Positions 55,072-64,000 of a DNA stretch of 64,000 bases are shown here, piece after piece. This DNA is from Naegleria lovaniensis (Eukaryota; Heterolobosea; Eutetramitea; Acrasida; Naegleriidae). The stretch covers positions 62,001 to 126,000 of the forward strand of contig NW_025407874.1 in assembly GCF_003324165.1 (NCBI RefSeq), in the 5' to 3' direction. How positions within the stretch are numbered: position 1 is the first letter of the stretch; every line of letters starts with the position of its first letter. Below the pieces are notes generated by a model. It made no database searches and was not told the DNA's origin. It saw only the letters and a program-made list of their open reading frames with translations. A program made the translations under genes and the position numbers.

Positions 55072-56525
55072 ATGAAAGAACGTCGAAGGCTTGATTCAAG
55101 CACGAACGAACCTTCAAGTAGTAGAGGTTCTCAGGGTCAACATAGATCACGTAACCCGAATTATTCTGCAGAATCTTATCATCCCTATGATAGAAATCAA
55201 CGTAATAATAATCGCCACAGGAACAATGATAAGAGAGATGGTAATAACAGTCATCATGAGAATCGGAACCATAACAGACCACAGGAAGGCTCTTCTCAAA
55301 ATGATCGCTCTCGAAACAATTACAACAATTCTACTTACAATAATAGCAATTACAATACAAACAATTCAAGAGGCAATGATTCAAGAAATTATCAAGGCAG
55401 TGGTAAGAAGAATGAAGACAAACTCGTAGAAAATCAATCTTTAAATGGAAAATGGCAGAAACTGAAAGAAATTGCCGAAAAACCTTCACAACTTTATGAT
55501 TTTAACAACAAAATTGATGTTGTGTATGATATTAATGGAGTTCTAATTATTGGACAAGAACGTCTTTTAACATTAAGGCTTCGCGCTAATGATGCTGAGA
55601 CAAGTATCACTCCCTACACTCATAATTCACCCTTATTGGAAATACTGTAAGTATACTAATTTGAGAAATCACCAACTTGAAAAATTGCACCCATTTTTAA
55701 ACGCCATCTGTAAATCAACAGTCACAGAGACGCGAATGTTTATATCATGTGCCATAACCATTTCTATTGCTACGAACTAAATATCAGCAACGTTAGTTTA
55801 ACTTGTAAATACAAATCAAAGGAGCTTGAGAGACTAGTTCATATGGAATGGTATTCTGATAATGAAATTCTAATATGTGACATCCAAGGAGGAATTTTCA
55901 TCTTTAATACAACCATGAATGTCATGGATGAATGTGTATCTGGAAATCTTGGTCTCCCATACGGTTTGTGTTGGTTCTCTGTTTGTAGAGAACGAAACTG
56001 GCTATTCGCATCTGGAAGGAATACCGATTTAGAGATGGGTTCTCTCAGTTCAATGAAAATGCAACGTGACACACCAACTTCAACCTTCGAGAGAGGTGGA
56101 GGTAAACAAGAAGAGGTGAAATGCTGTACTTTGTGGGAGATTGGTGCATTGCAGTGGGCTACAATACCAAAAAAATTGGTTTATTTACAGTCATTCAACC
56201 CAAGTCTGGAAATGATCACACTCTCAAACTTTCCAAGTTTCAAATTATTGACCCAGCCACAGAGTACTCTCATTTGTTAGCAGACAAATTCAAGATATTG
56301 GTCGTGTCAAGAAATGGAGCAAATTCCAAAGTAAGCATTTATCGCAAATCCAAAAGCGAACACAGAATTGAACCAAACAAAAAAACCCAGATCTTTGAAG
56401 AGTGCTCAACTGCTTCGTTTTGTTCGCCTCAAAGTCAATGGATCACTTCCTTTTACTGCCGAGATGACCTTATTGTGTTTGGTACGCAAATTGGAAAAGT
56501 ATATGTTTTTGATTTGTTGAAATAA
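55072..56525 (+). CDS. Asn-rich WD-like beta-propeller protein
   Basis: Two exons, 55072-55646 and 55722-56525, about 459 residues. The 75-bp intron (GTAAGT..CAACAG) joins NSPLLEIL to HRDANVYIMC. Seen: a disordered N terminus (1-125) rich in Asn, Arg, Ser and Tyr, like RNA-binding low-complexity tails, then weak propeller blades: YDINGVLIIGQERLLTLRL, MEWYSDNEILICDIQGG, FIFNTTMNVMDEC, DWCIAVGYNTKKIGLFTVIQ and DLIVFGTQIGKVYVFDLL. The frame changes within 56131-56142 at a GGG run one base short. No specific family recognised; an RNA-granule role is speculation. Confidence 0.65.
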
Positions 56526-56653
56526 ACAAATTTTCAAAATGTGATCATGACAACAATCTCCACAAATTGTAGTAGACAAAGGCTTTCATTGGTTAAACCT
56601 TTCAACTGCTTCTTTCATAAAATCTAATTCTGGAAAGGGTTGACCCGCCAAAA

Positions 56654-58681
56654 ATGCCGCAACTCTACAATTCCAAACCGTTGGACGACCTTTCTTTGAA
56701 TCCGTTGAAGGATTTATCGGGAGGACGAAGATTATATCAACAAGAACCCATAGAAAGCAATCAAAACATCCCAATCATAATAATATTAGCCTTGTTGAGG
56801 AAGAAACAAACTTGAGGTTCGGCAAAGAAGATTTAGCTGCTTGTGATGATACTCGAGTAGATTCAGAAAATTCAAAACAATCTCGATCGCTTCAAGAAAA
56901 GGAGATTCTTTTAAATAATAGTTATTTCTATCGGAAAGAAATGAAAAAAATCAAACAGCAACAAATACTAATTCTCCCCGAACGTTTCAAAATAATAGTT
57001 TCATCAACTCATCATTCCCTTCTTCCCGAACCGCACCTATTTTCGAAAATTCAAATTTAATAGATGATCAACGAAAAAAAGATCTCTCCATGCTTTATGA
57101 CTTGTATTCAAAAGAAAAGCAAAACGGAAATGAATTTAAGAGCTTACAATTTTTAGAGGAATATATTTCGACCTTCATTCGTTCAATTCCAGAAAACCAG
57201 CTCACCGCTGAGGAATTGGAGCATTTGAGAAGATTAACTGAAAAATTTATAGTTAAATGCAACGTTGTTGCAATGGATTACTTGACCAATCAGAGGAACA
57301 AAAATATGAGTAAGGCTTGTCTTGACAAGGCAAAAAATATCATTGATCTTTATGGACGAATTGTTTTTAAAGAGGAGGAAGAAAAGGGAACAAAGCTGTT
57401 AGTGTCTACACTTAGTAATTTTTCAGTTTTTTACAAAGAGTAAGTGGAATTTTGATGAAAATGGCACTAAAAACTACCCGAAACAGATGTGGAAATCTAG
57501 AAAAAGCTTTAAATGCTCTCAATCTAGCTCAAAAGGCAGAAACTCATTTCAATGCAAGTTTAGAGCTTAATTTTTGTGCGGTATTGTCCCAAATGAATCG
57601 ACACGAAGAGGCGTTAAATCATGGTCTAGAAGCATTAAGACAATTAGAGCTTTTCAAGAAACTCAATCGAATCAAACACAACATTGCAAGTTGCAATGAA
57701 ACGTTAATCATTGCTTTTTACAATGTAGCTGTTGAATATGAACATTTAAAGCAAACAACATCAGCAATGGAATACTACTCGAAAGGTTTTTCCCTCTCAT
57801 TGAAGTGCTTGGAACCGATCATCCAACTACCAAACGTTTGAGAGAGTCCCTAGAGAAATTTCGATCGAAAAATCTGGTCAAAAACAATGCCAGCGCAAAC
57901 ACTTCCATCGTTGCAGAGAATGCATCAAAATTATCAGCACGACCATCGACACTCACTTCAGACTCTCGAGGTACTCATGTACGAAAAGTCAAGCCACCTT
58001 CGCTGGTTCTTCCTCAACCAACAGCTCTCAAAAAACCTCTAGCTCAGGAGGCTCTTCATCCGGTAACAGAAGTTCTGATCATTTTCAAGAGTCTCTATCT
58101 GAAAAGAGGAGAACTCAGAGTACCAACTTGTCACTCAACACGAGTACAGTGAGTATACCTCCTACATCAAAATCCACCCCTCCTGGATTACCACAAAGTG
58201 TCGGTTCACACAACAATTCATTTCGAAGAAGTTACAGGAAAGCACCTAACCTCCTCAAAAATCCATCCCTCTCACAGAAAACAATCTCGAGCTACATAAC
58301 AAAATTTCTTCCTTGCATTTCTATGCCACTCTCATTCAGAAAGTATTTCGAGGGTTTTGGACAAGGAAAAAGCTTCGGGAAGAACGGTCGATACGATACA
58401 GTTACAGGCCCATTAAGGATGTTGAATTAATGTATGAAACTTTTTTGTTGAACCATGAAACATTATGTCGAACGAAGCTGCAAAGAAGATCCTCCATGAA
58501 TCGACAAGTCGCGAATGTGACACAAAATGAAGACAAAGTACACATTTCACGACAACATCGCGCAATGGTGGCACGACCTCCCTCTCCTCCAAAAGTTGAC
58601 ATGGCCAGCAAGACAAAAATTCTTGTTAATGACATGACTTCAACGTTGAAGCAATTGGAAAATGTGTTGAAGAATGATTGA
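56654..58681 (+). CDS. TPR and IQ-motif protein, frame broken five times
   Basis: Two exons, 56654-57439 and 57487-58681, with a 47-bp intron (GTAAGT..AACAG) joining SVFYKE to CGNLEKALNALNLA. About 661 residues after allowing for frame changes near 56763-56766, 56935-56937, 57786-57790, 58030-58035 and 58268-58275. Each lacks one base, mostly at A or T runs. Seen: a charged N terminus, helices (LEEYISTFIRSIPENQL), TPR-like repeats (YGRIVFKEEEEKGTKLLVST; NLEKALNALNLAQKAETHF; HEEALNHGLEALRQLEL; FYNVAVEYEHLKQTTSAMEY), a kinesin-light-chain-like EVLGTDHPTTKRLRESLEKF, a Ser-rich linker, and one IQ motif LIQKVFRGFWTRKKL that should bind calmodulin. Function unknown; flagellar or cytoskeletal use is a guess. 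Confidence 0.6.
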
Positions 58682-58788
58682 ATAAACTCTCACCATTGTT
58701 TCTCATGGGTCGCCCTGACGTTAGATCATGTGAAATTTCATTGCCAATATCATGATTCTTTTTAATGACACACAGAATAAATAAAAAT

Positions 58789-60492
58789 TTAGAGTTTCTT
58801 CCAGACAGTCTTCAACTCCATGAAAAGATCAGCACCAAAGGTTGAAAGTTCAGCTCCACCAACTCCAGATTGCTTACGTGTTGGCCATGGAACTTGGCAA
58901 AGACATGGTTGACTGGCATTCAACCACAATGATCCAACGCACAATTGTCTTCCAACACGTTCCAATCTTTCGTCACTGCCAGAAATGACAGATGCAGCCA
59001 ATCCATATTTAGTATCGTTGGCCAATCGGATAGCCTCTTCTTCAGTTTCAAATGTCATGACACTCAAAACAGGGCCAAAGATCTCTTCCTTCCAAATGGT
59101 CATATCAGGGGTGACATTGGTGAAAATAGTTGGGGCCACAAAGAATCCCTTAGTTGGATCTTGAGCCTTAATAACTTCTGGTCGGCCACCACCAACAAGT
59201 GCAACAGCTCCTTCCTTCTTACCAATTTCAATATAATTCATAACCTTATCGTATTGAATCTTGCAGACTTGAGCACCATGAGTTACAGTCTTGTCAAACA
59301 ATGAATCTCCAGTAACAATCGTCTTGGTCTTTTCAACCAACTTGTCCATCAATGGTTGATAAATACTCTTTTGAACCAAGAGTCTTGATGTTGCAGAACA
59401 AATCTCACCCTTATTTGCGAAAATACCTCCAACAATGGACTCAATAGCAACACTCATGTCACAATCTGGATTTAAAATCATGAATGGATCAAGGTGAATT
59501 TCACAGCATCCTACTTACCTTCGAAAACAATAATAGGACTTTTACCACCCAACTCGAGAGAACAACGAGTCAATGTTGGCAAACAAGCAGCACCAACCTT
59601 CAAACCAGTAGCCAAAGATCCAGTAAATGAAATCTTCTTCACACGAGGATCAGAGGTCAATAAATGTCCCATCTTGTAGCCATAACCAGCAACAATATTG
59701 ACCACACCCTTTGGGAAAATATCTTTAATGTAATCAGCCAATACGAGAGCAGTCATTGAAGTGTATTCGGATGGCTTGAGAAGAATGCTATTACCTAGAT
59801 TGTTGTGTTTTCAATGAAAAAATCCATATCCATTGTGTGATGTGAATCATGATCATTTCCAAATTATTGTTAACATCATCCATACATACGAGATGAACAT
59901 GATCAATCACGAATCCAAATATTAAAAACATACCTGTAATCATGGCTGGAGCCAACTTCCACATCAACAACAACAATGGATAATTGAATGGTAAAATTCC
60001 CACACATGGTCCGATGGGTTCATAACACAACCGATTCGAGAGACCCCACTTCTCCGAGTCATGATGAGGATTCACTCGTCCATCCAACTTTTCCTGAACA
60101 TATCCAGCCAATGAAGCATAATATCTCAAAGTATTACAACATTCATCGACATCACCAATACTCTCAAAGAAAGTCTTTCCGTTATTCTTGGATTCAAGTT
60201 CAGCCAATTCATTCATATTCTCTTGGATCTTGTCTGCCAAACGGTTCATACAGGCAGCCCGCTCCTCGATGGGAGTTTGGGACCATACAGAGAAGGCCTG
60301 TACAGTGGAATCAAGGGCTTGGGAGATTTGATCGGGAGAGGCTTGAGTAACGAGAGCAATGACTTGTTCCGTACATGGATTGATCACTGGAATGTACAAG
60401 TCGTCGTGAGGAGTGGTAGATTCTTCGGATTCACGTGAAACGAATTCATTGTTGATGAGAGAGTGATATTTGGGGAGTGAGGAAGATGCCAT
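58789..60492 (-). CDS. Aldehyde dehydrogenase, ALDH10 / betaine aldehyde dehydrogenase-like
   Basis: Three exons, 60492-59934, 59794-59519 and 59465-58789, 503 residues. Introns GTATGT..TCTAG and GTAAGT..TCCAG keep the frame (PAMITGNSILLKPSE; IIVFEDCDMSVAIES). Seen: the catalytic Cys in ANKGEICSATSRLLV, the general base Glu in CSLELGGKSPII, the NAD-binding GSLATG, and WLNASQPCLCQVPW near the end. The CSATSRL and NxSQPCxCQxPW pair is typical of the plant-type aminoaldehyde/betaine aldehyde dehydrogenases, which oxidise betaine aldehyde or omega-aminoaldehydes. No mitochondrial leader or peroxisomal SKL end is seen (it ends WKKL). Intact. Confidence 0.88.
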
Positions 60493-60860
60493 TTTTTTTT
60501 GTAAAAGAAATGCAGCGAGTTCAGTTGACTCGAGGATCTTGTGCTTACAAAATTTCTAAAATGAGACGAGGTGAATAGTTCAGCAATTTGATATTTTTCA
60601 TGTTTTCAGTATATTCTGAAACAATGTCCATGGGATTTATTCATGAATATGATGCAGCATTTTCCTCTCTTCTGATATGTTGACAGTTTGTTGAGAGGGT
60701 AACTGTTGAGAGCACACCTCTCGGAACAGTTGATTTAAGTCAAATAATTCTAGCTTCCAACTGAAAATAGGTCCAAAGAAGTTGGTTACGAACACAATTG
60801 AAAATACAAGAAACATTTAATTCTTCGGAAGGGATGTCTTGTTGAAGTAGAGAATAAAAA
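60493..60860. other. Intergenic, divergent promoters
   Basis: 368 bp between the starts of the aldehyde dehydrogenase and COQ10. A T run adjoins the dehydrogenase start, an A run adjoins the COQ10 start. No RNA, repeat or open frame of note. Confidence 0.55.
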
Positions 60861-61952
60861 ATGCTCCGTAAAGTACTTGCCACGTTCACGTACCATCAGC
60901 ATCATCCTTCACAACAAGCACTACAAGGGATGAGAGTGTTCTCATCATCAGTAAAACAAAATATTAATAATAATAATATTGGAATGGAATATTTTCAAAG
61001 TTGTTATCATTTCTCGTCATCAATGAAATACTTTCCGAGGGACTGCCATCGGCAAGGAATGAACGGAATGATGAATGATTTCAGTATTCATACTACTACT
61101 AATGGAGACCAACAATTATCATCATTAATACGATCCAAAAACAAAACAGCAATTGTTTTAAAGAATAATACTATTTCAAATTGGAATTTCATATCCTCGT
61201 CGGGTCGGGTTCATCCTTTAACTTTACTGGCCAATGTTACAGCGTCATTACAGACACGACAATTTTTGAATGTATTGGCTAATATTACAAATTCTGCCAA
61301 TCATAACCATCGTGGAATTAAATTTGTAGAACAACGGGTGATTGGATATAAACCCGAACAAGTCTATCATGTGGTTTCTAACGTAACAGATTACAAACAT
61401 TTTGTACCCAATGTCAAAGATTCGGCTTTTGTAAATTTGGATAAGGCAACAACAAGTCCACCCGATGAGAATGGTTTGTAGAGAAGAAAACAGAGGCTTA
61501 TTTAACTGTAGGGTTTCCTCCCTTTGTAGAGACCTACATGTCTACTGTGTTTTTGAAAAGTCCTGTGAGTGTTAGAGCTGAATCCAAAAATGTGAAACTG
61601 TTTAATAGGTTAATCAATCACTGGGTGATTGCTGAGGGACCTTCAGAAGATACATGCAGATTGACGTTTCATGTCGATTTTGAATTTTCCTCACGTCTTT
61701 ATCAATCTGTGGCAAATATGTTTTTCGATTTTTGTAAGTATACTTTTCGCTTTAATAAGAAACGCTGATTCATTTCATGGGTCTTTTTTCAAACGGGAAA
61801 TGGTTCGTGCTTGAACAATGTTGTGAAAAAAATCGCTCCCTTAATTAGTGGTCAAAAATATGACGGATGCTTTTGAAAAGAGATTAGCTCAAGTTTATGG
61901 CAAGCCCTCTCAGCAAACTAAAATAGTGTACACTAAAACTCAACAATGCTAG
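60861..61952 (+). CDS. COQ10: Coenzyme Q-binding protein COQ10
   Basis: Two exons, 60861-61733 and 61849-61952, about 325 residues. The 115-bp intron (GTAAGT..ATTAG) joins ANMFFDF to LVKNMTDAFEKRLAQVYG. COQ10 is a START-fold lipid-binding protein of the mitochondrial inner membrane needed for proper use of ubiquinone in respiration. Seen: a long Asn/Ser-rich mitochondrial leader (about 1-150), EQRVIGYKPEQVYHVVSNV, DYKHFVP, LTVGFPPFVETYMSTV, and the closing helix FFDFLVKNMTDAFEKRLAQV. The frame changes near 61473-61477, a T run with one T short, in the middle of the domain. Otherwise complete. The leader is longer than usual. Confidence 0.88.
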
Positions 61953-62061
61953 TGACAAGCACAAAATGACTTGTTCGATTTATTGTCGTTGTTGTCTGCT
62001 GAACTGTTTCTGTTTGGTTGTCCAAAAAATTGTTGTGCAATTTTCTATGAAAATTTTAGTA

Positions 62062-63999
62062 TTAAGCCAAAATGCACGTAGAGCCAGAAGCCGAAGTTGG
62101 TAAATAGTGATCACTATTTGTTTTCATGAGAGTTGGAATGATGATTCTTGGTGGAGTTTTTTGCGTGCGTTCCTTGTACATTCTGTTGAGATCGTTCAGA
62201 GAGAACGGTGGCTTGCTGGTTATGGACGGAGACATTCCTAAATGCAACAATGAGAGACATTTCAATGAAATAACAAACTCTAGAAGGTGTGAATAGGTGA
62301 CATCTAACAGAACGCCATTTCCTGCAAAAATAACTATTGAGAGCTTGGGACAGTACTGAACGAGAAGGTCAAAAAACTCAGCATGTGGCAATCCTGTTTC
62401 CCAGCTTAAAAATAAAGTGTCAAGATTGGGGCATTGTTTGATCAGTTGTGCAATTTCATCAAGTTGTCGCGAACCTAGAAGTGTTCCCACTAATTTCAAG
62501 CTCGTTAATTGGTGTGTGGAGTGACTTGAAAGTCTCAGTAAGCAAACAGGATTAAATGCGTTTTCAATTCCAAATTTTTGATACTGATCGATCTCTCCGC
62601 GATGACATGAAATATTTGATCTGCTTGTTCTTGAGGAAGTGTCGCACCAAGCATGTTCACACTTTGCAGTTTTGTATTGGTTTCTGTCAGAGTTAAAAAT
62701 CCTTGCCCAACATTGCCAAAAATGTCAATGTGTGTCAAACAACTGAACACACATAATATGGATAGATTATTCATAATTTCGTTATAATTCTCCTCATGAA
62801 GATTTGGTAGTAAGAGAGTTGTGAGTTTTTTCATTTCTACTAGACCATTCTGTTGAATTTTTCCTTGAAAGGGCACCAGTGTCGAGGATCTAATTTCAAC
62901 ACTTTCCAAAGTTTCATTGCTGTGAATGATAAGAGAATAGAGATGAGATGATTCTACCATCATACATCCCTCAATCAAAATACTTTGTAACTTGAGCTGA
63001 CCTAACTCATGAATTTTCTGTGTAGTGCCCACCCGTTGAAAACTGCAATCAATGACTTTCAAGAATAACAACTTTGGGCAATGCTTGGCTACATTGATGA
63101 GCACATTGTTTTCCAGCTCATCCAAATTGTCCAAAATTAATCGACTCAAGTTTGCGAATGGTTTGGAAAAAACAATGGTCGACGCCTGCAGGTTAGAGAA
63201 TTTAGCATTAGAGGAGCGAATAAAAGAAAAAACCAGTTGTTTCTTCTCTCTTCCTCCTAATTTCATCTCTGAAACAGTATTGTTACAGTTTAAAAGTGTC
63301 ACCAGAGTCATGCAATCACTTGGGGCAAATATTCGAGTCAATGATAGGCCATTTTCTGTATGTTGAGTAGCGAGGGGTAAAATGTGGTATATTAGAGCTG
63401 AAATTGGGTCATATTTACATTCTCGTTCAATTTGATAGTCCGATACTTCAATATTTCGAAGTTTAGGAAAAAGAGGAGCAATTTTCTCCTCCCCAGCAAA
63501 GTATTCTCTAATTTCCTCAATGATCAGTTCGCGTTCATTGGCTTGCGCGAGCTGCCTCTGATGGGATCCAGCTGGTCTATAGATTAGAGTTTCAAGATTT
63601 GATTTTTGAAACTTGGCAATCACATTTTCACAATGGTCAAATTTGACATGTGGGTGTACTCCTCCACTTCCACTAACTTCATCATATTCAAAATATTTAA
63701 GGCTTTCAAACGTTTCAAAGATATCAATCACTGATAACAGCCTTGTGTAAACAGATGGCATATTCCTGATAGAGAGATGTGTGAGATTTTCTCGTAAATG
63801 TTTTGGAGCTTCCAATGGAAGTAACTGTGGAAAGGTGTTATTTCCATCAATAAGGGCAAATGAAATATAAATCTTTTCAAGTTTTGAGCACCCTATAATC
63901 AGAGAATTGAGGTCATTCGGTGTCGTTGCAATGAATCCATTCAAATAAATTTCCTTGATATGTACATGTGAAAATCGGTCGCATGGAAATAGCTCCAAG
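62062..63999 (-). CDS. Leucine-rich (RNI-like) protein, 5' end outside the window
   Basis: At least 645 residues, open to the right edge, so the N terminus (possibly an F-box) is missing. Two frames, about 63999-62535 and about 62579-62062, meet near 62575-62579 at an A run on the coding strand with one base short; the coding reading continues as GIENAFNPVCLLRL and TSLKLVGTLLGSRQLDEIAQ. Seen: irregular leucine-rich repeats of the cysteine-containing type, such as LILDNLDELENNVLINVAKH with CPKLLFLKVIDCSF, QLKLQSILIEGCMMVESSHL and CPNLDTLFLSW. Like F-box/LRR adaptors of SCF ligases in general form. C terminus is Pro/Ser/Thr-rich. Specific function unknown. Confidence 0.7.
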
Positions 64000-64000
64000 T

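Noticed and set aside
1-64000. Virus-derived elements, transposons, LINEs, CRISPR arrays
   Set aside because: I looked for polymerase, integrase, transposase and capsid-like sequences, long terminal or inverted repeats and regular spacer arrays, and saw none.

Overview
The window is nuclear DNA of a free-living protist, most likely a heterolobosean amoeboflagellate of the Naegleria type. This is inferred from gene content and style, not from a database match. The evidence is an AT-rich, gene-dense layout with few, short GT-AG introns (44 to 404 bp). Start codons often sit directly behind a run of A. There are many lineage-specific F-box, leucine-rich, ankyrin and NHL-type genes. Cilium/basal-body genes (BBS2, CCDC112-like) lie among ordinary mitochondrial and metabolic genes. 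I see no virus-like element, transposon, CRISPR array or bacterial operon.

Layout. 1-8.7 kb: an NBR1-like-domain protein cut by the window edge, homoaconitase (LYS4), a coiled-coil protein, a methyltransferase, a possible small gene and a pepsin-like protease. 9-13.8 kb: NKAP, tRNA-Gly(GCC), a membrane-anchored trypsin-like protease, a NUDT5-like Nudix hydrolase and SCO1. 13.8-19.1 kb: an ankyrin protein and a large F-box protein. 19.3-26.9 kb: methylmalonyl-CoA mutase, an unknown protein with an internal duplication, and pyruvate dehydrogenase E1 alpha. 27-33.7 kb: NHL, F-box/LRR and three poorly known proteins. 33.9-41.7 kb: a NUDT6-like Nudix protein, BBS2, an F-box/LRR protein, a CCDC112-like protein and CK2 beta. 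42-50.6 kb: Maf, F-box/LamG, eIF2B gamma, ribosomal P1, GST, a LYRM7/MZM1-like factor, a DUF1279 protein with a lipoyl-like domain, and p23. 50.8-64 kb: a tail-anchored beta-CASP hydrolase, an FAD monooxygenase, a WD-like propeller, a TPR/IQ protein, an ALDH10-like dehydrogenase, COQ10, and an LRR protein cut by the right edge.

Function. Mitochondrial genes are prominent: PDHA1, methylmalonyl-CoA mutase, SCO1 and LYRM7 for respiratory assembly, COQ10, the DUF1279 protein, and probably LYS4. There is no operon logic; neighbours look unrelated, though several pairs are head-to-head with only 130-400 bp between starts.

The main caution is sequence quality or biology. About 24 places in at least 16 otherwise intact host genes change reading frame. 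About 22 of them need one extra base, usually at a short homopolymer, and about 2 need one fewer. After this allowance every complete gene length is a multiple of three. The simplest reading is indel error in the assembly rather than gene decay. Exons given here were read by eye from splice signals and frame continuity.
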